Shown: positions 1 through 8,400 of the stretch, in pieces
Position numbering within the stretch: the first letter of the stretch is position 1
Layout: every line of letters starts with the position of its first letter
Source: JBCCZC01 sp039188505
GTDB taxonomy: Bacteria; Pseudomonadota; Gammaproteobacteria; Xanthomonadales; SZUA-38
Reading direction: 5' to 3'
NCBI GenBank assembly: GCA_039188505.1
Contig: JBCCZC010000083.1
Location: 1-16,218, forward strand
Length of the DNA: 16,218 bases
Program-made: the position numbers and the translations under genes
Notes under the pieces: generated by a model
The model's input: only the letters and a program-made list of their open reading frames with translations
What the model was told of the DNA's origin: nothing
The model's database searches: none

Positions 1-2
1 AC

Positions 3-1697
3 TCGGCGCCGATGGTCGAGTCGGATCGACTCGTGGCCGAGTGCCATCGGCGGGGAATCACGTGCGAGCGACTGATGGGCTGCCGAGATCTGATGTTCGA
101 AGGCCGAGCGTCGACGCCCCGCACGCAGCCGTCGCCCCTGCCGATTCCCGACGACGCCTACGAGCTGACGGACGTGACGATGGCGGCAGCTCCCGCGGCC
201 CCGCGCGGCCCCGCTGCCGCGCAGTCGGCGGACGAAACCAAGGCGCAGGCGCTGACGGAGTTTCTCAAGCGGCTCACGCGCCTCGATGTTCGCTTGCGGT
301 TGAAGGACGGTGAGCTTCGGGTAAGCGCGCCAAAGGGCGCCCTGGATGCCGAGCTGACGGCGTCGCTGCGAGCCTTCAAGCCACAGATTGTGAATCTGCT
401 GGAAGGCGCACCCTCCCGTTCCGCTTCGGCGTCGGCCCCGGCATCGGGCCCCTCGTCATCGCCGGACGCGCCCTGGCGGGAAGATCTGAAGCTCGCGCTG
501 GAGATCCAACCGGTTCGCACGACCGGGAAAAAGCTCGACCAAGCGAGCCACATCCTGCTGACTGGCGCCACGGGCTTTCTCGGCCCCTATGTGCTGTTCG
601 AGCTGCTCCAGCAGACGACGGCGCGAATCTCTTGTCTCGTGCGGGGAAACAGCGTCGCCGACGCAGGGAGCCGGCTGCGCGATGCCCTCCGCGCGTTCGA
701 TCTCTGGCGCGATGAGTATGCGTCGCGCATCGAGCCGATCGTCGGTGATCTCGGTAAGCCGCTCCTCGGCATGCCCCGCAGCACGTTCGACGCGTTGGCC
801 GATCGGGTCGATACGATCTTTCATAACGGTGCACAGGTGCACCACGCGATGCCTTACGAACAGCTCCGCCAGGTGAACGTGCTGGGCACCCAGGAAGTGC
901 TGCGCCTGGCCGCGGCGGGTGAGGAGGCGATCCCCGTCCACTACGTGTCGACCCTCAGCGTTCTTCCTGCGGCAGCGCTGGCCGATCGCGCGCGGTTCTT
1001 CGAGCACGACCTGATTGCCGAATACCCGCCTCCCGCAGGCGGCTACAACCTGAGCAAATGGGTTGCGGAGAACCTCCTGGTCGAGGCGCGGCAGCGCGGC
1101 GCCGCGGTGACCGTGTACCGGCCGGGGCCCGTATCGGGGGACAGCCGCAGCGGCGCGTACAATGAAAACGATTTTCTCTTTCGTCTGATGAGCGGTTATG
1201 TCGAGTCCGGCCTTGCACCGGACGGGGCAACGCTGATCGACGTGCTGCCGGTCGACTTCGTCGCCCGCGCGATCGTCACCTTGGCGCGTTCGACGGCGAC
1301 GAGTCACGCCACTTTTCACCTGCTGCATCCGCAGCCCGTATCCTCGGAGCTGCTGTTCGACGTCTGCCGGGACGCCGGCGTACCGATCCGCCGGGTGCCC
1401 TACGACCAATGGTTCGAGCATCTCAAGACAATCGCCAGGGACGCTTCGGACCATGCTCTCTTCCCGCTGGTGGCCTTGTTCTCGTCCCGGCGAGGGCGGG
1501 AGATGGCGGCAGCCACGCCGACCGAGCTGCCGTTCGATACGAGTGCCGCCGACGCCGCTCTGGCTACGGTCGAATTGGCTCCGCCGGCCCTCGATCGCGA
1601 GCTGTTCAGAACCTATCTGCGAGCGCTCCTGGGGACGTTCGTGGGGGACACTGCGCGGAGCGACGAGCCCGCGGCCGACGCGGGCGCGTCCCGATGA
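3..1697 (+). CDS. Thioester reductase with TubC-like docking region, 5' end open
   Basis: The C-terminal domain is an NAD(P)H-dependent thioester reductase (R/TD, extended SDR family), which releases carrier-bound chains as aldehydes or alcohols. Numbering from the ATG at 12: the Rossmann motif GATGFLG is at 185-191, the catalytic Ser/Thr lies in YVSTLSV (311-317), and the YxxxK pair is Y345/K349 in GYNLSKW. The reductase spans about 180-540. Residues about 79-131 match the TubC_N docking fold (key stretch LRVSAPKGALDAELTASLR), followed by an Ala/Ser/Pro linker at 132-155. No adenylation or carrier domain is visible. The frame stays open to the left edge with GC-rich third positions, so the first 56 residues probably belong to a longer upstream polypeptide; I do not recognise them. 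An ATG at 180 is the alternative start and would put the docking domain near the N-terminus. The stop overlaps the next start (ATGA). Reductase identity is firm; the 5' end is not. Confidence 0.88.
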   Translation, partial: SAPMVESDRLVAECHRRGITCERLMGCRDLMFEGRASTPRTQPSPLPIPDDAYELTDVTMAAAPAAPRGPAAAQSADETKAQALTEFLKRLTRLDVRLRLKDGELRVSAPKGALDAELTASLRAFKPQIVNLLEGAPSRSASASAPASGPSSSPDAPWREDLKLALEIQPVRTTGKKLDQASHILLTGATGFLGPYVLFELLQQTTARISCLVRGNSVADAGSRLRDALRAFDLWRDEYASRIEPIVGDLGKPLLGMPRSTFDALADRVDTIFHNGAQVHHAMPYEQLRQVNVLGTQEVLRLAAAGEEAIPVHYVSTLSVLPAAALADRARFFEHDLIAEYPPPAGGYNLSKWVAENLLVEARQRGAAVTVYRPGPVSGDSRSGAYNENDFLFRLMSGYVESGLAPDGATLIDVLPVDFVARAIVTLARSTATSHATFHLLHPQPVSSELLFDVCRDAGVPIRRVPYDQWFEHLKTIARDASDHALFPLVALFSSRRGREMAAATPTELPFDTSAADAALATVELAPPALDRELFRTYLRALLGTFVGDTARSDEPAADAGASR

Positions 1698-2590
1698 GCG
1701 AGCGCTACGATCGCTACGACGGCTGGGCTTCGCTCTACAACCGCACCATGGGCCCGGAGTATGGCCGCGAACAGCTGGCTCTGCTCGAGCGGTGGATCTT
1801 TCCGCGGGTCGACGCGGGCGCCGAGATACTCGATCTGTGCTGTGGCACCGGGCAGCTCATCCGTCCGCTCATGGAGTTGGGCTACAAGGTGACGGGCCTC
1901 GATGGCTCCGAGCAGATGTTGCGCTTTGCTGCGGCCAACGCACCGGGGGCGGAATTCCTGCTGGAGGACGCGCGGCGATTCCGCCGAGCGAAGCACTTCG
2001 ACGCGGTTGTCTCAACCAGTGCGTCCCTCAATCACATTGCTGGCATGAACGATCTGCAGGAGGTCTTCGCCAACGTTTACGAGGCGCTCAAGGACGGTGG
2101 CGTCTTTCTCTTTGACCTGAACCATCCGGCTCAGCTCGAGAAATGGTGGCGATCGCAGCCGACCGAGGGTGAGATCGGTGAGGACTTCGCGTGGATGGTG
2201 ACGCCTTTCTACGACCCGAAGGCCGCCAGCGGACACTTTACGGTCACGTACTACCGGGCGCCGGAGCAGGGCTCCAACGGCTTCGGTTGGCTGCGACGCC
2301 CACTCTATCGGCTGCTTTCGTGGCCTCGGTTCATCGGGCTGCGTCTGCGACTGATCGCCGCCCTTGATCGCGTGGAAACATCATGGACGCGAACGGACAT
2401 GGAATTCCCGGTCTACGGCCATGACCTGAAGACCGTCTGCGAGCGCCTCAGCGAGGTCGGCTTCGACAGCGTCCAGGTCGAGACGGCAGCGGGCCTGCCC
2501 CTCGACGCTGATCACTCGGCCCATTTCCTGTGCATCAAGAAGGCGCGCGTCGTAGATGCCCGTGCCGAAGATGCGGAGGTGCACTCGTGA
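1694..2590 (+). CDS. SAM-dependent methyltransferase (class I)
   Basis: This 298-residue protein is a class I (Rossmann-fold) S-adenosylmethionine methyltransferase. Motif I is ILDLCCGTGQ at 45-54. The acidic residue at the end of strand 2 is D70 in VTGLDGSEQML, the adenine-side Asp is D91 in LLEDARRF, and the post-core strand is LKDGGVFLFD at 131-140. A C-terminal region rich in Trp, Tyr and Phe (about 150-240) is probably the substrate-binding cap. The frame is open further left, but the ATG at 1694 overlaps the upstream stop as ATGA and starts right where methyltransferase homology begins; no clear Shine-Dalgarno precedes it, which fits translational coupling. It lies between the reductase and the aminotransferase, so N-methylation of the released amine or O-methylation of the product is plausible. 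The acceptor atom cannot be read from the sequence. Confidence 0.88.
   Translation: MSERYDRYDGWASLYNRTMGPEYGREQLALLERWIFPRVDAGAEILDLCCGTGQLIRPLMELGYKVTGLDGSEQMLRFAAANAPGAEFLLEDARRFRRAKHFDAVVSTSASLNHIAGMNDLQEVFANVYEALKDGGVFLFDLNHPAQLEKWWRSQPTEGEIGEDFAWMVTPFYDPKAASGHFTVTYYRAPEQGSNGFGWLRRPLYRLLSWPRFIGLRLRLIAALDRVETSWTRTDMEFPVYGHDLKTVCERLSEVGFDSVQVETAAGLPLDADHSAHFLCIKKARVVDARAEDAEVHS
2575..2579 (+). promoter_or_regulatory. Ribosome binding site of the aminotransferase gene
   Basis: GGAGG lies seven bases before the GTG at 2587, inside the last codons of the methyltransferase gene. It decides the GTG start over the upstream in-frame ATG. Confidence 0.7.
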
Positions 2591-4098
2591 GTGCGCTCGG
2601 CGCCGTGCCCCGCCCGCAGGAGACCGTGAAGCCTCGCGATCTCGACGCGCTTCGGCGTCTGGCCGTGTCCCGCTACGTCGAGCGGACGCCCGGATCGAAG
2701 GCTCTGGCCAGCAGCGCGCGAACACAGCACGCCGACAAGAGCGCCATCGGCGCCGGCTTCGACCGCCAGCTGAAGGAGGCGTGTTACCCGATCGTCGCGG
2801 CAGGCGCCGGGGGCTCCCGCATCACGGACGTCGACGGCAACGAGTACGTCGACATCCTTCAGGGGCTCGGCACCAACCTCTTCGGACACAATCCTGAATT
2901 CGTGCGCGACGCGCTCGAGGCCCGGTTGCGCCAGGGCTTTCCGATCGGGGTGCAGGACTCACTCGTCGGCGATCTCGCGGCCCTTGTCTGCAGGCTGACG
3001 GGGCTCGAACGAGCGTGTTTCAGCAACACGGGCACGGAAGCGGTGATGACCGCGCTGCGTCTGGCGCGGGCCGTGAGCGGCCGCGACAAGGTCGTGGTCT
3101 TCACCAACAGCTACCACGGCCACGCGGACCCGTTCCTGCTGCGCGCACCGATTTCCGAGTACGCCCGTCGAAAGATCGCCCGCGTGCTGCAGGCCAGAGC
3201 CTGGCTGCGCCCACTCGCTGCGGCATTTTCGCGCCCCCGGGCGGTGCGCGGCGTACCCGCTGTCCCCGGTGTGCCGGCCTCGATCGGTCGCGATGTGCTG
3301 GTGCTCGAGTACGGAAGCGACGCCGCCCTGGAGGTCATTCGGCAGCAGCGGAAACGTCTGGCCGCAGTGATCGTCGAGCCGGTGCAGAGTCGCTGTCCGG
3401 AGCTGCAGCCGGCCGAGTTTCTGCGGACCCTGCGTGCTATCACGGCGGAAGCAGAGGTCGCCCTGATCTTCGACGAGATGGTGACGGGTTTTCGCCTCCA
3501 TGCGGCCGGGGCCCAGGGGTTTTTCGGCGTCAAGGCGGACATCGCGACCTACAGCAAGGTTGCCGGTGGCGGTATGCCGCTGTCGGTGGTGGCCGGGTCG
3601 GCGCGCTATCTGGATGCCATCGACGGCGGTGCGTGGCAGTTCGGTGACGACAGTGCGCCGGGCGTCGAGACGACGTTTTTTGCCGGAACCTTCTGCAAGC
3701 ACCCGCTGGCGCTCACCGCGGCCCATGCCATGCTTGCACGAATCGACGCGGAGAGCCCGGGTCTGCACGAAGCGCTCGCGGAGCGCACGGAGGGTCTGAT
3801 CCGTCGGCTCGACGCCTTCACGCGTTCACACGAAATGCCTGTCCGCTTCACGCGCTCCGGCTCATTCTTCGCGATCGCCATGACGCAGAGCCGGATCGAT
3901 CAGGCCGCCGTCACGCTGCTGTCCTATCTGCTTCTGGGGAACGGGATCCATCTGCGACCGGGGGATCGCGGTGGATTCCTGACGGCCGCCCACAGCGACG
4001 ACGATATCGAGACGATCGCCGGCGCCTTCGAGACCGCTCTGCTGGCCCTGCGTGATGCGCAGCTCTGGCGGCGGTCGGCGTCACCAGACACAACGTAA
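2587..4098 (+). CDS. PLP-dependent aminotransferase, GSAM/AMT-like (class III)
   Basis: A 503-residue fold-type I PLP enzyme of the class III group, closest in motifs to glutamate-1-semialdehyde aminomutase and to the AMT enzymes of hybrid NRPS/PKS clusters (myxochelin MxcL, mycosubtilin AMT domain). From the GTG at 2587: phosphate-binding SNTGTEAVMTALRLAR at 146-161, YHGHAD at 176-181, the cofactor-ring Asp in IFDEMVTGFR (D296), and the Schiff-base Lys K324 in TYSKVAGGGMP. Between YHGHADPFLL and PAVPGVPAS is an insertion of about 30 residues, rich in Arg and Ala (about 189-220), that is absent from ordinary GSAM. The GTG start overlaps the upstream TGA (GTGA) and has GGAGG seven bases upstream; an ATG at 2530 is inside the methyltransferase and adds low-complexity sequence, so I rejected it. 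Likely role: amination of an aldehyde made by the neighbouring reductase, or of a beta-keto intermediate. The family is firm, the substrate is inferred. Confidence 0.87.
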   Translation: MSALGAVPRPQETVKPRDLDALRRLAVSRYVERTPGSKALASSARTQHADKSAIGAGFDRQLKEACYPIVAAGAGGSRITDVDGNEYVDILQGLGTNLFGHNPEFVRDALEARLRQGFPIGVQDSLVGDLAALVCRLTGLERACFSNTGTEAVMTALRLARAVSGRDKVVVFTNSYHGHADPFLLRAPISEYARRKIARVLQARAWLRPLAAAFSRPRAVRGVPAVPGVPASIGRDVLVLEYGSDAALEVIRQQRKRLAAVIVEPVQSRCPELQPAEFLRTLRAITAEAEVALIFDEMVTGFRLHAAGAQGFFGVKADIATYSKVAGGGMPLSVVAGSARYLDAIDGGAWQFGDDSAPGVETTFFAGTFCKHPLALTAAHAMLARIDAESPGLHEALAERTEGLIRRLDAFTRSHEMPVRFTRSGSFFAIAMTQSRIDQAAVTLLSYLLLGNGIHLRPGDRGGFLTAAHSDDDIETIAGAFETALLALRDAQLWRRSASPDTT

Positions 4099-4115
4099 CG
4101 ACCCCGCTTTGAATC

Positions 4116-4119
4116 AGGA
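4116..4119 (+). promoter_or_regulatory. Ribosome binding site of the mbtH-like gene
   Basis: AGGA lies seven bases before the ATG at 4127, in the 28-base gap after the aminotransferase stop. This gap is too short for a convincing promoter and has no hairpin that I can see. Confidence 0.55.
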
Positions 4120-4126
4120 TTGCCCC

Positions 4127-4339
4127 ATGGACGAGAACACCAGAGAGCCCGAATACCGCGTCGTCATCAGCGACGAGGGTCGCTATTCGATCTGGCCCCA
4201 CTACAAGGAAATCCCCTGGGGATGGAGGGCCGATGACATGCAGGGCAGCAAGCAGGAGTGCCTGGACCATATCGCCGAGGTCTGGACCGACATGCGTCCG
4301 CTCAGCCTGCGCCGTCAGATGGACGGGGACTCGGCCTAG
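4127..4339 (+). CDS. MbtH-like protein
   Basis: A 70-residue MbtH family protein, a small chaperone that binds NRPS adenylation domains and supports their solubility and activity. The family signature is complete: YSIWP at 20-24, P30 followed by WGW (31-33), the Cys-Leu pair at C45/L46, and WTDMRPLSLR at 53-62, including the conserved Trp residues 23, 33 and 53. The length is normal. The frame is open upstream to 4052, but that part lies inside the aminotransferase gene and lacks family homology, while the ATG at 4127 has an AGGA site. It most likely serves the adenylation domains encoded just downstream (Gly and Ala modules). Confidence 0.96.
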   Translation: MDENTREPEYRVVISDEGRYSIWPHYKEIPWGWRADDMQGSKQECLDHIAEVWTDMRPLSLRRQMDGDSA

Positions 4340-4355
4340 CGCCCGACCAACGCTG

Positions 4356-4859
4356 ATGCGCAAGGATTTCACAAACGAGCCACTGGACGCCGGGGGCCTT
4401 CGCGAACCGGTCGCCGCCGACGCACTCGAACTGCTTGTACCGTGGGAATTGAGCAGTCACTACGCGCTGGACGACGACGAGCGCCGAGAATTGCTCGGGG
4501 CCCTCGCTGCGCTGACGGAAGCGTTGAATTCCGGCTGCGATGAGCCCGAGCGCATTCTGGAGATCACGCAATCGCTCCGGCGGCCGGAAACCTCGCTGCA
4601 TCAACCACGCGATACCCGATCGCCGCTCTCGGGCCGGGAGGTGCTGGAGTACGACCGGTACTTTTCCATCCGCCATGTCGACAGCAACGATGCGGCGCTG
4701 TCCCTCGTGCGGAGTCTTCTCAGCAGCTGTCACGCTTTTGCCGAGTTGAATCGCGGCGCGTCGGACCTCGATCCGGAGGAGGTCGAAGACCAGCGGCTCG
4801 GGTATCTGACCTTTGCCCGGATGCTGCGCCGGGCACTGGTGCGGGCGAGCGATCGTTGA
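4356..4859 (+). CDS. Small acidic helical protein of unknown function
   Basis: I do not recognise this 167-residue protein. It is soluble, with no signal peptide or membrane segment. The N-terminal half is acidic and helix-like (residues 20-80, including DDDERRELLGALAALTEAL at about 40-57). A loop with several Arg and Pro residues (about 76-95) follows, then a second helical half containing YDRYFSIRHVDSND (99-112) and SSCHAFAELN (123-132). His107, Cys125 and His126 stand out as possible ligands, but no known metal or cofactor motif is present. The ATG at 4356 is the first start after the mbtH-like gene (16-base gap) without a clear Shine-Dalgarno; frame continuation further left runs through the mbtH-like gene and is rejected. 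It overlaps the next gene as TGATG, suggesting the two products are made together and may form a complex. Confidence 0.72.
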   Translation: MRKDFTNEPLDAGGLREPVAADALELLVPWELSSHYALDDDERRELLGALAALTEALNSGCDEPERILEITQSLRRPETSLHQPRDTRSPLSGREVLEYDRYFSIRHVDSNDAALSLVRSLLSSCHAFAELNRGASDLDPEEVEDQRLGYLTFARMLRRALVRASDR

Positions 4860-5446
4860 TGGCTGGCGAAGCCAATCCGCTGCGCGTCTGGAAGCGACTG
4901 CACTGGTCGTTCTTCGTGAACACCCAGGGCCTCACGATCGCCCTGCTGCGCTTCGAGCGGGCGCTGGAGGCGGGAAACGAGGTGGCGGCTCGCGAAGAAC
5001 TGCGGGACGCGGCCGTCCTGATGCGCGCCGCCGGCGCCTCGATGCGACTGGCGGGCAGTTTCAGCGCCGAGGATTACCAGGAGCGGGTGCGGCCGACGAT
5101 GACGCCGCCGGCCATCGGTGCGGACAACTTCAGTGGTCTCATGTCCTGGGATCACGCCAGGCTGATCCGACTCTGGCGACGTCTGCGCCCCGTGTTTGCC
5201 GACCTTCCGGAGAGCCTGCGCGAGGCGCACGATGACTTCGTCGCGGCTTATCGTGTGCTGGCGACGTCGCACCACGCGGTCTGCTCGCGATTCGCCGGAG
5301 ACGGCGGCAGTCTACGCAACAAGGATCAGTCCGCCACGAAGGCGCTGCGACGCCTGGAGCGCCGGCGTCTCGAGCTGATCGACCCGCCGCGCGGAAAGAC
5401 GGACACGGATGACGTGGAGCGGGAGACGGCGGAGAGGCCTGCATGA
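4859..5446 (+). CDS. Small helical protein, possible TDO/IDO-like heme protein
   Basis: A 195-residue protein with no certain family. By eye it follows the pattern of tryptophan/indoleamine 2,3-dioxygenases in compressed form. An N-terminal helix has FFVNTQG (18-24) where TDO has its FIIxHQ helix. SAEDYQERVRP (69-79) sits where TDO has its DFxxFR loop. A late helix with tandem His (H138/H139) is followed by RFAGDGGS (144-151), resembling the proximal His plus GTGGS motif. The TDO distal His position is Thr22 here. Standard TDO is about 280 residues or more, so this would be a minimal version, perhaps completed by the preceding gene. The tail (160-195) is strongly charged. The ATG at 4859 overlaps the upstream stop (TGATG); a TTG at 4856 is also possible. 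The gene is firm; the heme assignment is a weak, testable inference. Confidence 0.7.
   Translation: MAGEANPLRVWKRLHWSFFVNTQGLTIALLRFERALEAGNEVAAREELRDAAVLMRAAGASMRLAGSFSAEDYQERVRPTMTPPAIGADNFSGLMSWDHARLIRLWRRLRPVFADLPESLREAHDDFVAAYRVLATSHHAVCSRFAGDGGSLRNKDQSATKALRRLERRRLELIDPPRGKTDTDDVERETAERPA
5431..5437 (+). promoter_or_regulatory. Ribosome binding site of the first NRPS gene
   Basis: GGAGAGG lies five bases before the ATG at 5443 and within the end of the preceding gene. It supports the ATGA-overlap start. Confidence 0.65.
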
Positions 5447-8400
5447 GTCGCGCCCGGGACGCAGACATCCAGGACATCTACCCGCTGTCGCCAACGCAAC
5501 AGGGCCTCCTGTTCCACAGCCTGCTGGAACCCGACAACGGTGCCTATGTGGTCCAGGTGGCCTTCACGCTCGAGGGCGAGCTCGACCGCGACGCCTTCGA
5601 AGCCGCGTGGCGTAGCGTGCAGGCGCGCCACGACGTGTTGCGTACGGCGTTTGCCTGGGAGCGCCTGGAACGGCCGCTTCAGGTGGTCGGGCGAACGGCC
5701 GTTCTGCCGATCGAGCGACTCGACTTCTCCGGTCTCGACGACGGGGCCCGGAAGCAAGCCCTCGACGACTGGGTCCAGAGCGACCGCGAGCGTGGCTTTG
5801 ATCCGCGCCGGGCGCCGCTCATGCGCCTGGCGCTGCTGCGTCTTGCACCGTCGACGACGCGCATCGTGTGGACCTATCACCATCTGCTGCTCGATGGCTG
5901 GTCGCTGCCGCTGCTGCTCAGAGAGTGGGTGATGCTTTACCGCGAGCACGCCGGTGGCGCGCCGGCCGCCCTGCCGCCGGCGCGCCCTTATCGCGATTTC
6001 ATCGTTTGGCTGCAGGAGCGGGACAGCACCGAGGCGCTGGCCTTCTGGCGGGACCAGCTGTCCGGCTTCGAGGTCCCAACGCCGCTCGCATTCGGGGCGC
6101 CCGAGCCTGAAGAGCAGCGCGCCTGCGCCTCCGTGGCTGCGACGCTGTCGCGTGGGCAGACCGATCGACTGAAGGCGATGGCGCGCAGCCGCCGCGTGAC
6201 CCTGAGCACCTTGATCCAGAGTGCCTGGGCGCTCCTGCTGCATCGCTACAGCGGTCTGCAGGATCTCGTCTTCGGCCTGGCGCGATCGGGGCGACCCGCG
6301 GACCTCGGCGGCATCGATGAGCGGATCGGCCTCTATCTCAACCTGCTGCCGATGCGGGTTACGGTGGATCCGGAGCAATCGCTGGCCGACGGGTGGGCGG
6401 CGATCCAGGCGTGCCAGCTCACCCAGCAGCCGCACGAGTTCGTCGCCCTGCGCGAGGTGCAGCGCGTGAGCGGCCTGGCAGCCAACGTGCCGCTCTTCGA
6501 GAGCATCATCGTGTTCGAGAACTATCCAAGCGCCCCGCAGGACCGGTTTGCCGATGCGCCCGTGGCGCTGTCGGAGCTTTCCGTTTCCGAGCAGACCAAC
6601 TATCCGGTCAGCCTCTACGCCGCCGCGGCTGATCAGCTGGAGCTGCGCCTCCTCCACGCGCCCTCGCGCCTGTCAGCGGCGAGCGCGCGCCGGCTGCTGG
6701 ATCGCCTGGCGCGCCTGCTCGAGCTTTTTGCCCAGAACCCCGATCAGCGCATCGGGGAGCTGACCCTGACGTCCCCGGCGGAGTTCGACGCCGTCCACGT
6801 CGAGGCAAACCGGACCCGGCGTGCGCATCACTATGCGCCGGTGAGCACGCTGCTCGAGGAGTATGCGCGCAGGCAACCCGAAACGCCGGCGCTCGCATGC
6901 GACGGGCGCCAGCTCAGCTATGCCGAGCTCGACGCCGAGGTCGGACGGGTCGCCGCTCGCCTGCTCAGCGCCGGCGTGCGATCCGGCGACCGCGTCGGTG
7001 TGTGTCTTCATCGCGGTATGCGGCTGCCCGTGGCCATGCTTGCTATCCTGCGCACCGGCTGCGCCTACGTGCCGCTGGACCCGTCCCATCCCGTCGATCG
7101 CATCCGGCACGTCGTCGAGGATGCCTCGCTGGCTGCCATCGTCCTCGACGAGAGAAGCGCCGGATCCCTGCCCGCCGAGGTCCCGGTGAAGGTCGACCTC
7201 GACGCGCCGGCCACGGCATCGGTCGGTCACGGACGTGTTGTGTCGGAGCACGTCGACGAGGGCGCGCCGGCCTACCTGATCTACACCAGTGGCAGTACGG
7301 GTCGGGCGAAGGGCGTCACCATTTCCCACGGCAGCCTGAACAACCTGCTTGCGTCGATGGCGGAGCGCATCGAGTTCGGTCCGCAGTCTCGGCTTCTCGC
7401 CGTCACCACCGTGGCTTTCGACATCGCCACGATGGAGCTGCTCCTGCCGATCGCAAGCGGCGCCTGTCTGATTCTGGCCGACGATGAGGCCAGCCGCGAT
7501 CCGCAGAGGCTCATGCGGTTGCTCGATCGCGAGCGCATCGACGTCATGCAGGCGACGCCGGCGACCTGGCGTCTGCTGCTCGCCGCCGGCTGGTCGGGGA
7601 AAGCGGACCTGACGGCCCTGAGTGGTGGCGAAGCGCTGGAGGGAGCGCTGGCGCGGTCGCTCCTGCCGCGCGTCGGCCGGCTCTGGAATCTCTACGGTCC
7701 GACGGAAACGACGATCTGGTCCGCGGCGCTGCCGGTCACGAGGGCGCTGGCGTCGGGCGCGGATCTGCCCATCGGGCGTCCCCTGGACAACACGGTCCTC
7801 CACGTGCTGGACCCGCGCGGGCGCGCTCTGCCGCCAGGCATGCCCGGTGAACTTCATATCGGCGGTATGGGATTGAGTTCGGGCTACCACGGACAGCCGG
7901 CGTTGACGGCTGAGCGTTTCGTCGACAACCCGCTCCCGGCGCGAGCCGGCCTGCCGCTGGCGCCGAAGCTCTATCGGACCGGCGATCAGGTCCGCCAGCG
8001 TGAGGACGGCCTCTTCGAGTTCATCGGACGCTATGACCAGCAGGTCAAGCTGCGCGGCTTCAGGATCGAACTCGGCGAGATCGAATCGACACTGCGGGAC
8101 GATTCCCGGGTCGAGCACGCCGTCGCCGAGCTGATTGCCGGCGGGCGCGAGGACGCGCGCCTGGTGGCGGCGGTCCGCCTTGCGCCAGCGGATGAGCACA
8201 GCGATGCGGTCGCCGTCGCCGACGCGCTGCGCCGCCTTCTTTCCCGGGCGCTACCGGTGTACATGGTGCCCGCCGATCTCCGCGTGCTGCCCGTCCTGCC
8301 CATGACGCCGAACGGCAAGCTCGATCGTGCAGCGGTCCGGCGCCTGTTCGAGCGGCCTCCTTCAGCGGCTGCATCGATCGCGCCCGACACGCCGGTCGAG

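Noticed and set aside
41..313. Plus-strand open frame in a second frame at the left edge
   Set aside because: Third positions are less G/C-biased than in the reductase frame, and the product is Arg/Ala-rich without motifs.
1409..1693. N-terminal extension of the methyltransferase
   Set aside because: It overlaps the reductase gene in another frame, gives low-complexity Arg/Gly-rich sequence, and the ATGA junction at 1694 is a natural start.
4052..4126. Upstream start for the mbtH-like gene
   Set aside because: The extension lies mostly in the aminotransferase gene and has no MbtH homology; the ATG at 4127 has an AGGA site.
4099..4126. Possible terminator or promoter in the largest gap
   Set aside because: Only 28 bases, with no inverted repeat followed by T residues and no convincing -35/-10 pair.
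5326..6657. Long open frame on the minus strand (443 codons) opposite the first NRPS gene
   Set aside because: It mirrors the GC-biased codons of the NRPS, has no recognisable domain, and the plus strand shows clear C-domain motifs over the same bases.
6673..8199. Minus-strand open frame of 508 codons
   Set aside because: It lies opposite the A domain with all core motifs on the plus strand; its Arg/Gln/His-rich translation is typical of antisense shadow frames in GC-rich DNA.
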